Below, one piece after another: positions 36,190 through 45,769 of a stretch of 64,000 nucleotides of DNA. Position numbers and translations under genes: made by a program. Below the pieces are notes generated by a model that made no database searches, was not told the origin of the DNA, and saw only the letters and a list, made by a program, of their open reading frames with translations. The first letter of the stretch is position 1. Each line of letters starts with the position of its first letter. The stretch comes from Leadbetterella byssophila DSM 17132 (lineage in GTDB: Bacteria > Bacteroidota > Bacteroidia > Cytophagales > Spirosomataceae). The stretch spans positions 3,782,001 to 3,846,000 of the forward strand of contig NC_014655.1 in the NCBI RefSeq assembly GCF_000166395.1, in the 5' to 3' direction.

Positions 36190-37446
36190 TTAGTATGCCC
36201 ATGTACGAACTATGCCGTCTTTATCTAATCGCCTTAACTGATGTTCGTCCAAAAAATAGATGGTGCCGTCCGGAGTAGTGCATAGGTTTTTGATCTTACG
36301 GATATTGGCATTTGAGGCAGGCCCGTCATAAGGGGCTTCTTCATGACCCGGTCTATGGTCATAGACGGCGGTATTCTTTTGGAAAGTAGATCCCGTTAAT
36401 GCTGTAAGTTTTCCTGAACGTTCATCCAGCCTAGTTAATTGTTGCCTGGCCCTGCTGTTCATGATTCTGACACCAACTATAATTCTTCCTTCATTGTCAA
36501 GACTTAAATCTTGAATACCATCTGTGCCCTGCCCGCCTTTTGTAGAATAAAATACTTTCCTCGCATGACCATCGGTCGATATTCTCCAAATGCTTGAATG
36601 TAAACTATGTGGTTTGGCGGTTATAAAAGAGCCTCCGGAAACAATTTCCTCCTTTGTAGGATCCCAAGTCAGTATGCCTAAGGTAATTTTTTCCGTAGCT
36701 GGGAGGATTTTGTTGGACCAGGTTTTATCAGAATCTATGACGGTATTTATGGTTCCATTGGTCGAAATTTTCAGGAGTTTACATGCAGACTCACAGTCTG
36801 TGTCTCCCACTGCAACCCAGATGTTTCCTTTAGAATCTTGTATAGGTTTCCCGGGATTTTTAAAGCCTGAAGCAATATTTTGGATCTCTCCATCTTCTTT
36901 GATTTTGATAACTGAACCTTCCTTGCTACTCATTAAAATTGAACCCTCCTTAGTAATGCTGAATTCATTATTTGGATAGATTTCGGAGACACGTATATGC
37001 AACGGTCTTGAGACCCATGAGCTTATCGAGCCTTCCGGAGTTATTTTCCACCATCCCACCCCCTTAGTTCCACCTTCAGGATCTAATCCACCTGTTCCGG
37101 CAAGTAATATGCTGCCATCTGGCATGGTTTGCATACCAATCATCTCTCCAAAAAATGGCTTTTCGGGAGATAAATACGGATTAATGGCAATGACTTGCTT
37201 TAGTTTAGAATCTTCAGGAGCCTTGAATTTCTTGCCATATCCTAAAGCCAGCCAGAGAACTTGTGCGCCTTGGCTCACCTTGGAAGTGCTGCTAGGTGCA
37301 TCATATTCCACCTGGAAGGAGAGGGACTTTTTTTGAGAAGAATTACTGGAAGTTTTTCCTTGTGTGGACTTAGTATCGAGATGGATCAGTTGTCCGTAAG
37401 TACTGCCTATGAGCAGAAATGATCCGAAAATTACTGATAAGTTCAT
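36190..37446 (-). CDS. Secreted beta-propeller-like protein, function unknown
   Basis: A 418-residue protein with signal peptide ending GSTYGQ. From about residue 105 it has repeated strands with the pattern 'PDG(S/T)I(L/Y)' (MQTMPDGSILLAG, SKGNIWVAVGD, NEGRIIVGV, TPDGTIYFLDEHQLRRLD), the signature of NHL/SMP-30-like propellers with about six blades. Such proteins bind ligands or act as structural modules. It lies between two lipoprotein genes in one transcription unit. No catalytic residues can be claimed. Confidence 0.6.
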   Translation of the reverse strand: MNLSVIFGSFLLIGSTYGQLIHLDTKSTQGKTSSNSSQKKSLSFQVEYDAPSSTSKVSQGAQVLWLALGYGKKFKAPEDSKLKQVIAINPYLSPEKPFFGEMIGMQTMPDGSILLAGTGGLDPEGGTKGVGWWKITPEGSISSWVSRPLHIRVSEIYPNNEFSITKEGSILMSSKEGSVIKIKEDGEIQNIASGFKNPGKPIQDSKGNIWVAVGDTDCESACKLLKISTNGTINTVIDSDKTWSNKILPATEKITLGILTWDPTKEEIVSGGSFITAKPHSLHSSIWRISTDGHARKVFYSTKGGQGTDGIQDLSLDNEGRIIVGVRIMNSRARQQLTRLDERSGKLTALTGSTFQKNTAVYDHRPGHEEAPYDGPASNANIRKIKNLCTTPDGTIYFLDEHQLRRLDKDGIVRTWAY

Positions 37447-37451
37447 CTTAG

Positions 37452-38390
37452 TTAATGTTTAGCTAAAGTGGTCACGGTCTGATGTTTATCTATTAGTACC
37501 AAAAGTAAACCTTTGCTAATGGCTTCAAAATATCCGTCGAAATCCTCTGTAGTACCCTCAAATCTGTTGGTCAATTTTAGTCCCCACCAGTTCTGTATGC
37601 TGTAGTTTCCTTTGTATTCTGCTTTTGAGAACTGCATATTCCCTATTATTCCTGAGGCGCCGGAGTGTACACTTTCATATTTTTGATTGGAGAAGAACTT
37701 GAATTCGTCTGCTACAGCAGCTCCGGTGGCGCCTGCATAGCCTCCATTGGCATAGTAATAGCTCAAGGTGGACGTACTTCCAGAAGACCACGTGCCTTGG
37801 AGGATTTCAGCATGCAAACCAAAGCGATTACGGAATTGCATGTTAGCTAACTTTGTCCAACTGGCCATTTGATCCATATAGTCCCAACTGGAACTATTGA
37901 TATAATTATTTCCAAATTCTCTCTCAAAAGATGCCTTGCTATCTGCTACAACCAGCAGGTAACGACCTATTCCCGAATTATAATGCTTCTTAAAGAAGAC
38001 CAGATGCACCGGTTTACCGTTTTCTTTTTCTATAGCATCAGCCGTTATGAAGGTTATACTTTCAAAACTCTGAATCCCTCTGCTTTGGACTGATGTAAAA
38101 TCGGAAAAGTAAGGGGCCACCAATAGATCTGCAGCGTCCGAATTTCCTTGATCTAGGTTAGATTGATAGGCGTCTGCTAATGAATGAGGGTGATAGATCA
38201 AAACTTTCATATTTCCTTTTTCTACCTCTGTCCAGTGTTCTTTGATCCGACTTACCCAGCCATCGTCCCATTGAGTCACTAGCTCACTCATGTCTACAAA
38301 TTGAGTTTCTTGAGGCTCTGGCTCTTTTTTTGATGCACAGGATGAGAGGAATAGGAGAGCGGGCAGATAGATTTTAAGATTAAATTTCAT
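37452..38390 (-). CDS. Lipoprotein of unknown function, first gene of a three-gene set
   Basis: A 312-residue protein from the ATG at 38388-38390. Lipobox LSSC (Cys18) in ALLFLSSCASKKE. No known domain is recognised. The mature protein has many aromatic residues, a Gly/Ala-rich stretch YYYANGGYAGATGAA near 215, and a C-terminal helix (FDGYFEAISKGLLLVLIDKH). It is divergent from the histidine kinase gene with a 144-base gap that contains a direct repeat, so it may be a target of that two-component system. Confidence 0.55.
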   Translation of the reverse strand: MKFNLKIYLPALLFLSSCASKKEPEPQETQFVDMSELVTQWDDGWVSRIKEHWTEVEKGNMKVLIYHPHSLADAYQSNLDQGNSDAADLLVAPYFSDFTSVQSRGIQSFESITFITADAIEKENGKPVHLVFFKKHYNSGIGRYLLVVADSKASFEREFGNNYINSSSWDYMDQMASWTKLANMQFRNRFGLHAEILQGTWSSGSTSTLSYYYANGGYAGATGAAVADEFKFFSNQKYESVHSGASGIIGNMQFSKAEYKGNYSIQNWWGLKLTNRFEGTTEDFDGYFEAISKGLLLVLIDKHQTVTTLAKH

Positions 38391-38447
38391 GAACATTTAA
38401 AGTTGAGTTTGATGATGTAAAGGTCTCTCTAATGGTTGGGCTAATCA

Positions 38448-38491
38448 ATCCCTTGAAAAGTGGAATTTTATCCATTGAAATATCCCTTGAA
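38448..38491. promoter_or_regulatory. Direct repeat ATCCCTTGAA in the divergent promoter region
   Basis: The sequence ATCCCTTGAA occurs at 38448-38457 and again at 38482-38491, 34 bases apart, about three turns of the helix. It lies between the divergent lipoprotein and histidine kinase genes. The spacing suits two half-sites of a response regulator or other dimer; no assignment is possible from the sequence. Confidence 0.4.
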
Positions 38492-38534
38492 CAGGGGATT
38501 GTTTATAAGCTTTTGATTTTGATATCTTTACATA

Positions 38535-40466
38535 ATGAAGACATATCTCACACTAGTGCTCAGCCTAGCTTTTATAGCAGGGGCATGGTCTCAGCAGAGG
38601 TCCGAACTTGATAGTATGCTCAGGCTATTGCCTAAAGCAAAGAAGGATACCTCTTTGGTACTTCTTTACTATGATATAGGTTTTGAATATGCTAAAGGCG
38701 ATTATACAAAGGCGAAATCTTACTATTTAAAAGCCAAACAATTAAGCGAAGAGATAGGATTCCTCAGAGGAAGGGTTTTGTTTGCCTCTTATTATTGTAA
38801 TATTCTTAATGCTCAGGGAGAATATGACTCCTCTTTGGTCATAAATAAAGAAGTAATAAAGTTGGTAGAGCATACGAAAGACTCTATTCAGTTGGCTAAA
38901 TGCTATATCAATCTAGGGAATGTGTTTAATTATAAGCAGCAATACGATAGTGCTGTACGTTATTACTTGAAGGGGAAATCCTTTGCAAATCATCACCCCA
39001 GGATTACCGCACATATTTCCTTTCTACTAGGTCCCGTTTACTTGGATCTAGGTAAGAAAGATGAAGCCATTAGGCAGTTGGAATCCTCCTTGTCTTATTT
39101 CAGAGAAGCCGGTGATCCTCGCATGTTGGGTCAGGTGTTATTAAACACAGGAAGTGCTTATGAAGCTTCAGGAAATGCCGAAAAGGGAAGGTCTTTGTTA
39201 CATGAATCTTTGAAACTGGCCAGAGATATTGGCTTTGAGGAATTACGCCTGCACTGTTTAGTTTCTCTGATGAATAATTATATCTGGGATGGAAAAGGCT
39301 CAGATCCCATAATTGAAAAGTACGCTAAAGAAGCTTTGCCTATAGCTGAAGAGCAAGGAAATAAAATGGGAATTTTATTGGTCAATAAAGCATTGGGCGT
39401 CCATTATACATTTAAACGTCAATTTATGGACGCCGGCAAATATTTGGATACTACCTTGTCAATGGCAGACCAAAATGAATTTCTAGAGGAGCGTCAAGAC
39501 GCCTTGTATAGAAAAGGGCTTCTGTACATGGCCATGGGAAGATTAGAAGAGGGGAATTCCCTGTTAAATGAGTCATTTGTTTTGAAAGATAGTATCCTGA
39601 GTAAGGAAACCCGGAATCAGATCATAATGGCTGAGGAACGCTTCGAGTCAGAAAAGAAAGAGGCGCAGATCCTTCTACAGGACGCCACCATTCAGCGTAA
39701 AAATCTGCTGAATTATATTCTCATAGGGAGTACGCTTGGTTTAGGAATGATTCTCCTATTGCTGTACAGAAATTACAGGAACAAACAAGAAATCCAAAAG
39801 GCAAAAATAGACGAGTTAGAAACCGAAAAACAATTCTTAGCTGCCCAATCCCTCTTGAAAGGACAAGAAGATGAGCGTAGCCGACTGGCAAAGGATCTTC
39901 ATGACGGTCTAGGCGGGATGCTAAGTGGTGTAAAATTACAACTAGGAGCCATGAAGGGAAACATGATTATGACAGAAGAGAACGGAGTTCTTTTTAATAG
40001 TGCACTGAACAAATTAGACCAATCCATAGCCGAGATGCGAAGAGTAGCTCATAATATGATGCCGGAGGCATTGCTGCAATTGGGTCTGGAACAAGCCCTA
40101 CGAGATTATTGTGAGAGCATTAGCAGTGTAGGCAAGTTTAAGGTAAGTACAGAATTCCATGGTCTTAGTGAGAGGATGAATTCCTCAACGGAAGTCAGTG
40201 TCTATAGGATAGTCCAAGAATTGGTGAATAATGCGATTAAGCATGCAGATGCAGAGAATATACTCGTTCAAGTACTGAAAAGGGAGCAATCTATCAGCAT
40301 AACAGTGGAGGACGACGGCAAGGGCTTTGATGCGGGGAGATGGGAGGAGAGTCCAACTGCCGGATTGAAAAACATTCTATCTCGTGTGAATTATTTGGGA
40401 GGAAGCATGGATATTAAGTCGGTTCCCGAAAAGGGCACTTCTATATATATTGAATGCAATGGATAA
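38535..40466 (+). CDS. TPR-containing sensor histidine kinase (NarL/HisKA_3 type)
   Basis: A 643-residue protein. Signal peptide ending GAWSQ, then tetratricopeptide repeats in the periplasmic part (about residues 60-370), a coiled segment, one membrane helix (about 392-412), and the kinase core. The phosphorylated residue is probably His456 in LAKDLHDGLGGML, with ATPase motifs ELVNNAIKHADA and EDDGKGFD. It pairs with the response regulator whose start overlaps its stop by eight bases. A possible weak promoter (TTG at 38499-38501, TATCTTTA at 38523-38530) lies just before the ATG. The signal is unknown. Confidence 0.9.
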   Translation: MKTYLTLVLSLAFIAGAWSQQRSELDSMLRLLPKAKKDTSLVLLYYDIGFEYAKGDYTKAKSYYLKAKQLSEEIGFLRGRVLFASYYCNILNAQGEYDSSLVINKEVIKLVEHTKDSIQLAKCYINLGNVFNYKQQYDSAVRYYLKGKSFANHHPRITAHISFLLGPVYLDLGKKDEAIRQLESSLSYFREAGDPRMLGQVLLNTGSAYEASGNAEKGRSLLHESLKLARDIGFEELRLHCLVSLMNNYIWDGKGSDPIIEKYAKEALPIAEEQGNKMGILLVNKALGVHYTFKRQFMDAGKYLDTTLSMADQNEFLEERQDALYRKGLLYMAMGRLEEGNSLLNESFVLKDSILSKETRNQIIMAEERFESEKKEAQILLQDATIQRKNLLNYILIGSTLGLGMILLLLYRNYRNKQEIQKAKIDELETEKQFLAAQSLLKGQEDERSRLAKDLHDGLGGMLSGVKLQLGAMKGNMIMTEENGVLFNSALNKLDQSIAEMRRVAHNMMPEALLQLGLEQALRDYCESISSVGKFKVSTEFHGLSERMNSSTEVSVYRIVQELVNNAIKHADAENILVQVLKREQSISITVEDDGKGFDAGRWEESPTAGLKNILSRVNYLGGSMDIKSVPEKGTSIYIECNG

Positions 40467-41073
40467 GATCAAGATCTTAGTTGTGGATGATCATCCCATG
40501 GTTTTGGAGGGAATGCGAAGTATGTTGGCCGGGATTCCTTTTGTCACGGTGACAGGTTTAGCCCAAAATGCCTATCAAGCCATAGAACATTTGAAAGAGA
40601 TTCTCCCTGAAATTGTCATAACGGATATAAATATGCCGGAGATATCAGGAATAGAATTAAGCTCTAAGATTCGAAAGGAATATCCTAACGTGAAGATAAT
40701 AGCTATGAGTACCTATAATGAAAGAAGCTATGTCTCTCAGATGGTTCAAGCCGGAGCAAGCGGTTATTTGCTTAAAAGTGCCTCTAGAGAGGAGATGGAA
40801 GAGGCTATCCTTACGGTCAGCTCAGGGAAACTATATATGAGTTTAGAGCTAGATATAAGTAGAGAAGAAATCAAGAAAATGCCGGTATTGACCACAAGAG
40901 AAAGAGAAGTGCTGGTGCTAATTGCAGAAGGATTAACTAATCCGCAGATTGCAGAGAGGTTATTTGTAAGTCCGCACACGGTGGACAGTCACAGGAAGAA
41001 TCTGTTGACGAAGTTTGAAGTCAATAATACTGCAGGCCTAATCAAATGGGCTGCAAAGAATGGACTCATTTAA
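40459..41073 (+). CDS. LuxR/NarL-family response regulator
   Basis: A 204-residue regulator from the ATG at 40459 (a TTG at 40450 is open in frame but adds only three residues). The receiver domain has Asp10-Asp11 and phosphoacceptor Asp56 in VITDINMPE. The C-terminal GerE-type helix-turn-helix begins LTTREREVLVLIAEGLTNPQIAERLFVSPHTV. It is translationally coupled to the TPR histidine kinase and would bind DNA on phosphorylation. Targets are likely in the divergent secreted-protein set or the TonB-type gene downstream. Confidence 0.93.
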   Translation: MDKIKILVVDDHPMVLEGMRSMLAGIPFVTVTGLAQNAYQAIEHLKEILPEIVITDINMPEISGIELSSKIRKEYPNVKIIAMSTYNERSYVSQMVQAGASGYLLKSASREEMEEAILTVSSGKLYMSLELDISREEIKKMPVLTTREREVLVLIAEGLTNPQIAERLFVSPHTVDSHRKNLLTKFEVNNTAGLIKWAAKNGLI

Positions 41074-41319
41074 GTGAGCATCCAAAGAAAAAGTATTGAC
41101 TATTTTGCTATGAGGTACCTAGCCTTGTAAGGTATTTATTATTAGTAACTTAATTTCTGTGAAAACAGCAGGAATTTTTTAGGGCGATTTTTTGCTTTCA
41201 TAGTGGGTGATTTTTTTTTCAAAAAAAATCAAAATCACGCGACCTCCGAAGGCTTTCTTCCATCTTACCTCATAGAATGGCCACTTAAAATATGAAACTT
41301 GCCGTCTATCCCTTAATTA
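41074..41319. other. Intergenic stretch, no gene seen
   Basis: Most of the 315-base gap between the response regulator and the outer-membrane protein gene. It is AT-rich with a run of eight to nine T and seven to eight A around 41210-41230 that can fold back on itself. No open frame of value; a promoter follows at 41320. Confidence 0.5.
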
Positions 41320-41350
41320 TTGTATGGAAAATAGATAGGAAATAGTTTTG
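41320..41350 (+). promoter_or_regulatory. Bacteroidota sigma-A-type promoter
   Basis: The -33 element TTG at 41320-41322 is followed after 20 bases by the -7 element TAGTTTTG (41343-41350), an exact TAnnTTTG match. It lies 38 bases before the ATG of the outer-membrane protein gene. Confidence 0.65.
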
Positions 41351-41388
41351 TATCGGTTCGCTATCAAGCTATTACTTATAACAAAAAC

Positions 41389-43896
41389 ATGAAAAAGCTA
41401 TTACTTCTTTTACTAGGGTGTACTCTAGGCATTTCAGCCTTTGCCCGCACCACCGGAAAGATCTCCGGCAAGATTTCTGACGAAAATAACCAGGAATTAG
41501 GATTTGCAAACGTCCTACTTTTGAATTCTTCTGATTCTTCTATGGTAAAAGCCGCTTTGGCAGATGAGAATGGAGAATTTGTCTTTGATGAATTGCCTTT
41601 TGGGGAATATTTGGTATCTGCTACCATGGTAGGTTACAACAAGTATACCTCTCCTAAGGTGGTACTTAGTGCAGGTAATCCGGAAGTAATCTTGCCTCAT
41701 TTTACTTTGTTACCTGCAAGTACAGAGTTGAAAAACGTTACTGTCTCTGCCAAAAAGCCACTCTTAGAACAGCATGCTGATAAACTGGTAATGAATGTGG
41801 AGGCTAGTATAGTAAATGCAGGTAGTACAGCTCTAGAAGTTCTTCAGAGGGCTCCGGGAGTATCTATTGACCAGAATGATAATATATCCTTAAAAGGTAA
41901 GCAAGGTGTGGTTATCTATATGGATGGTAAACCTACCTATATGACTCAGGAACAGTTGACTAACCTTCTTAAGAACATGTCATCTGATCAGATAGAGAAG
42001 ATTGAGATCATAAGTAACCCTTCTTCCAAATACGATGCTGCTGGAAATTCAGGTATCATTAATTTAGTGATGAAGAAGAATAAGAATTATGGAACAAATG
42101 GTGCCTTTACTTTGGGTGGTGGATTAAGCATACCACCGGATTATGCTGAAGTGAGCGGAAGTTTTCCTAAGTATAATATGAACTTGAATCTAAATAACCG
42201 TCAAGGCAAGTTTAATACCTTTGGGAATATCAGCTATAGAGCGGGTAAAAATTACAATAGGAATCATATTACCAGAGAAATTGAAACCAAAAATTTAGAT
42301 CAGATTGTATCGAGGGAGACTGAAAGTTCTAACTTATCTCTACGCGCTGGTTCGGATTATTTTGCAAGTAAGAATACTACTGTAGGCGTATTGGTGACAG
42401 GTAATTTAGGTTATTGGCAGTTTGCTGAACCTTCTGATAGTTGGACGATCATAAAAGATAATGAAAATCTGAGTTCAAAATTATATACCACTTCCTTCCC
42501 TAAGCAGCAGTGGAATAACTGGACGATTAACGGAAACTTTAAGCAGGTATTGAACAGTAAGGGTGCTGAAATCACCGCAGATGTTGACTATTCTATTTAC
42601 GATAATAAAAATAAAGAACGTGGCATGGTCACGGAGTTTTTCGGACCAGACGGGAAACCTGTGGGTGATAAGTTGAATATGCACAGTGACATGCCTAATG
42701 AATTTAACATTATAGCTGTGAAATCTGATTTTACACTGCCTCTTCCTTCTACTAATGCACGACTTGAAGCAGGTGTTAAATCCAGTTTTGTAAAATCCGA
42801 CAACGACATGAAGTTCTACAACGATGGTGCAATAGACTTAGCTAGAACTAACCACTTTATTTATAAAGAAAACATTAACGCAGCTTACGCAAACTATAAT
42901 AAGAAATTCAATGATAAGTGGAGCTTACAGGCAGGTTTACGAATGGAGCATACGCACTCAGAGGGAGAATCTTTGACCCTCAAGGAAAGGCGATTGCGAG
43001 ATTATGTGAACCTGTTCCCTACGCTTTACATTACTCGTACTATCAATGAGAATAATACCTTGAACCTGAACTACAGCAGAAGAATAGATAGACCGGATTA
43101 TAATAGTTTGAACCCTTTTATCTTCTTCTTGGATCCTTACACTTATGAACTAGGAAACGAGTATTTGAAACCTCAATTGAGCCACTCAGTGGAGTTATCT
43201 CATACCTGGAAACAGTCGGTAGTGACGTCATTGGGTTACGGTTATACCAGTGATTTCTTCAGTCAGATAGTGAAGGACGCTAGGAATGAGCCTGAGATTT
43301 TGCAAAAGTTGATTGAGCATAATCCTAACGCGCAAATTGACCCTAATAATGTTTCCTTTGCCATTAGAGAGAATATCGGTACCCGACAAACATATAATGC
43401 AAGCATCAGTTTCCCGGTGAAAGTGAACAAATGGTGGAGCATGAACAATAACTTCAGTGGTGTTTATGCCATTTATAAAGGAGAATTAATGGGAGATGTG
43501 TTGAATGTTAAAAACTTACTTTATAACTTCTACACTTCCCAAGTGTTTGCAATAGGTAAAGGTTGGAATGGAGAAGCTTCTATGTGGTTTAACTCTGCAG
43601 GAGTGGAAGGTACATTCAGAGGTAGAGAGATCTATGCGGTGAATGGTGGTTTGTCTAAATCCATATTGAAAAACAAAGGTACTTTTAAGGTTACAGTGAA
43701 TGATATCTTTGCAACTGCTAGATGGAGAGGCCGACAGGACTTCGGTGGTGTTAAATTGAATGTAAGCAATGTTTGGGATAGCAGAGGCGTAAGAGCCACG
43801 TTCGTTTATCGTTTTGGAAACCAAAATGTGAAAGGAGCGAGAAATCGTCAAACGGCAACTGCTTCTGAGCAGCAACGTGTAGGTGGAAATAATTAA
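41389..43896 (+). CDS. TonB-dependent-receptor-like outer-membrane beta-barrel protein (OMP_b-brl_3 type)
   Basis: An 835-residue protein. The signal peptide (MKKLLLLLLGCTLGISAFA) is followed by a carboxypeptidase-regulatory-like domain (about 22-105), a plug-type domain (ALEVLQRAPGVSIDQNDNISLKG to SSKYDAAGNSGIINLVMKK), and a large C-terminal beta-barrel of the outer-membrane beta-barrel family 3. These proteins resemble TonB receptors but are not paired with a SusD. No substrate can be given. It has its own promoter at 41320-41350 and a hairpin after its stop. It lies next to a two-component system that may control it. Confidence 0.88.
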   Translation: MKKLLLLLLGCTLGISAFARTTGKISGKISDENNQELGFANVLLLNSSDSSMVKAALADENGEFVFDELPFGEYLVSATMVGYNKYTSPKVVLSAGNPEVILPHFTLLPASTELKNVTVSAKKPLLEQHADKLVMNVEASIVNAGSTALEVLQRAPGVSIDQNDNISLKGKQGVVIYMDGKPTYMTQEQLTNLLKNMSSDQIEKIEIISNPSSKYDAAGNSGIINLVMKKNKNYGTNGAFTLGGGLSIPPDYAEVSGSFPKYNMNLNLNNRQGKFNTFGNISYRAGKNYNRNHITREIETKNLDQIVSRETESSNLSLRAGSDYFASKNTTVGVLVTGNLGYWQFAEPSDSWTIIKDNENLSSKLYTTSFPKQQWNNWTINGNFKQVLNSKGAEITADVDYSIYDNKNKERGMVTEFFGPDGKPVGDKLNMHSDMPNEFNIIAVKSDFTLPLPSTNARLEAGVKSSFVKSDNDMKFYNDGAIDLARTNHFIYKENINAAYANYNKKFNDKWSLQAGLRMEHTHSEGESLTLKERRLRDYVNLFPTLYITRTINENNTLNLNYSRRIDRPDYNSLNPFIFFLDPYTYELGNEYLKPQLSHSVELSHTWKQSVVTSLGYGYTSDFFSQIVKDARNEPEILQKLIEHNPNAQIDPNNVSFAIRENIGTRQTYNASISFPVKVNKWWSMNNNFSGVYAIYKGELMGDVLNVKNLLYNFYTSQVFAIGKGWNGEASMWFNSAGVEGTFRGREIYAVNGGLSKSILKNKGTFKVTVNDIFATARWRGRQDFGGVKLNVSNVWDSRGVRATFVYRFGNQNVKGARNRQTATASEQQRVGGNN

Positions 43897-43913
43897 GGTA
43901 TAATAAATAGGAG

Positions 43914-43939
43914 AGGTACTGGTGGTAAAATCAGTACCT
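43914..43939 (+). terminator. Hairpin after the outer-membrane protein gene
   Basis: Perfect 8-base stem AGGTACTG/CAGTACCT with a 10-base loop, followed by TCTTACT rather than a clean U-run. It is a weak terminator candidate for the preceding gene. Confidence 0.45.
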
Positions 43940-43992
43940 TCTTACTCCCTGTAAAATAGTTTGGTAATAAGAAATTCAAAAGGATGAGAAGT

Positions 43993-44022
43993 AAAAAAGC
44001 CGGAGATTAATCCGGCTTTTTT
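43993..44022. terminator. Bidirectional intrinsic terminator between the TonB-type gene and rho
   Basis: Perfect 12-base inverted repeat with a GATTAA loop: an A-run plus GCCGGA on one side, TCCGGC plus a T-run on the other. It can stop transcription in both directions, and it ends two bases before the rho stop codon. Confidence 0.88.
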
Positions 44023-44024
44023 CA

Positions 44025-45536
44025 TTATCTGTTCATGGTGGCTAAGAACTCTGCGTTGTCCCGAGTACCTCGCATTTTGGATAGTAAGAACTCCATAGTT
44101 TCCATAGGGTTCATATCTGCCATGTATTTTCTTAATAGCCACACTCTTTGTAGCTCGTCTTTTTCCATTAAAAGGTCCTCTTTTCTAGTTCCTGAAGTAA
44201 GGATATCTATAGAAGGGAATACCCGTTTATTGGCTAATCTTCTATCCAGTTGGAGTTCCATATTACCTGTACCTTTGAATTCTTCAAAGATTACTTCGTC
44301 CATTTTAGATCCAGTATCAATTAGGGCGGTAGCGATGATGGTTAATGAACCTCCATTTTCTATCTTTCTAGCTGCACCAAAGAAGCGCTTAGGCTTATGA
44401 AGGGCATTAGCATCCACACCACCGGATAGGATCTTACCTGAGGATGGCTGGGTAGTGTTATAGGCACGCGCCAGACGAGTAATAGAGTCTAAGAGGATGA
44501 CCACATCATGACCGGACTCAACCAGACGCTTGGCTTTCTCAAGTACCATTCCGGATACTTTTACGTGCTTTTCTGCCGTTTCGTCAAAGGTAGAGGAGAT
44601 CACCTCTGCCTTAACGCTACGTTGCATATCTGTAACCTCTTCCGGTCTTTCGTCTATAAGTAGTATAATCAAATAGATCTCTGGGTGGTTAATGGTGATG
44701 GCGTTTGCTATCTCCTTTAATAAGACGGTTTTACCCGTTTTGGGTTGAGCCACTATCATTCCCCTTTGTCCTTTACCTATAGGAGAAAACAAATCTAATA
44801 CGCGGGTAGACATGATCTCCGGACGTGTACTTAGTTTGATTTTTTCCTGTGGGAACAGCGGAGTCAGGTATTCAAACGGAATTCTATCTCTGATCTCTTC
44901 TGTGGTTTTACCATTAACGGAGATCACCTTTAGAAGGGCAAAGTACTTTTCCCCGTCTTTTGGAGGGCGAATGGTTCCGTGAATAGTATCTCCGGTTTTT
45001 AAACCGAAAAGCTTGATTTGGGATGGAGATACATAGATATCATCCGGACTAGCCAGGTAGTTGTAGTCAGCAGAACGTAAAAATCCGTAGCTGCCTTCAC
45101 TCATGATTTCCAGTACTCCGGTATTGTCAATTAAACCGTCAAACTCCTTTACGAGAGTGTTGAACTGTTTCTTGATGTTTTTGGAATAATCGTCCTTACG
45201 TTTTGCTTCTAAGGCTTGTTCTTTACTTATCTCTTCAGAGATGCCAAGGTCTTCGTCAGTGATGTCCGGAACCTCTTCCAGGAGGTCAGACATGTCAATT
45301 TCTTCATCAGGGACCACCGGAATATCAATTTCTGCTTCTATTTCCGGAGCGATTGGCAATTCTTCGAAAGCCGGAACTGGTGCGGTATTAGGAGCATGGG
45401 TGGTATCCTCTGAAACTACTCTAGTGATTCTTTTCCTGACCCTGGGAGCCTTAGGCTCTTCTGATGCTGCTTCCTCAGCAGCGGGGGCCTTCGCTTTGGT
45501 TTTAGCGGCTTTGGCCGGTTTCTTTTCTTCTTCCAC
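44025..45536 (-). CDS. rho: Transcription termination factor Rho
   Basis: A 503-residue hexameric RNA helicase-type ATPase. The Rho RNA-binding domain spans about residues 130-215 ([21 protein letters not shown]), the Walker A loop AQPKTGKT about 262-270, and [14 protein letters not shown] and [11 protein letters not shown] follow. It is longer than the 419-residue Escherichia coli protein because of a lysine/alanine-rich then acidic N-terminal extension ([20 protein letters not shown] to about residue 115), known in Bacteroidota. It acts in factor-dependent termination. It is a single-gene unit flanked by hairpins. Confidence 0.97.
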   Translation of the reverse strand: MEEEKKPAKAAKTKAKAPAAEEAASEEPKAPRVRKRITRVVSEDTTHAPNTAPVPAFEELPIAPEIEAEIDIPVVPDEEIDMSDLLEEVPDITDEDLGISEEISKEQALEAKRKDDYSKNIKKQFNTLVKEFDGLIDNTGVLEIMSEGSYGFLRSADYNYLASPDDIYVSPSQIKLFGLKTGDTIHGTIRPPKDGEKYFALLKVISVNGKTTEEIRDRIPFEYLTPLFPQEKIKLSTRPEIMSTRVLDLFSPIGKGQRGMIVAQPKTGKTVLLKEIANAITINHPEIYLIILLIDERPEEVTDMQRSVKAEVISSTFDETAEKHVKVSGMVLEKAKRLVESGHDVVILLDSITRLARAYNTTQPSSGKILSGGVDANALHKPKRFFGAARKIENGGSLTIIATALIDTGSKMDEVIFEEFKGTGNMELQLDRRLANKRVFPSIDILTSGTRKEDLLMEKDELQRVWLLRKYMADMNPMETMEFLLSKMRGTRDNAEFLATMNR

Positions 45537-45740
45537 TTAGATAAATGTTATGATTCGGGCGTACACGAGGAACATGGAAAGCGTATGCTGGATTTATCCA
45601 CAAGTATTACGCCACTTTTGATCTGTATTCTTTAATAAAATGACTTGATATGAACAGGCGGAGTTGGTTTTTCCTGCCGGATTTCTTGAGGTATTAGATG
45701 AAATCGTACGCAAGTTAAGGAATTAGCTTTTTTTTTACAA

Positions 45741-45769
45741 GAAAAAAGCGAACTTATTCTAAAGTTCGC
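45741..45769 (-). terminator. Intrinsic terminator of dapF
   Basis: Perfect 8-base stem GCGAACTT/AAGTTCGC (45748-45755 and 45762-45769) with a U-run on the minus strand (A-run at 45742-45747). The stem includes the last codons and the stop of dapF. Confidence 0.78.
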
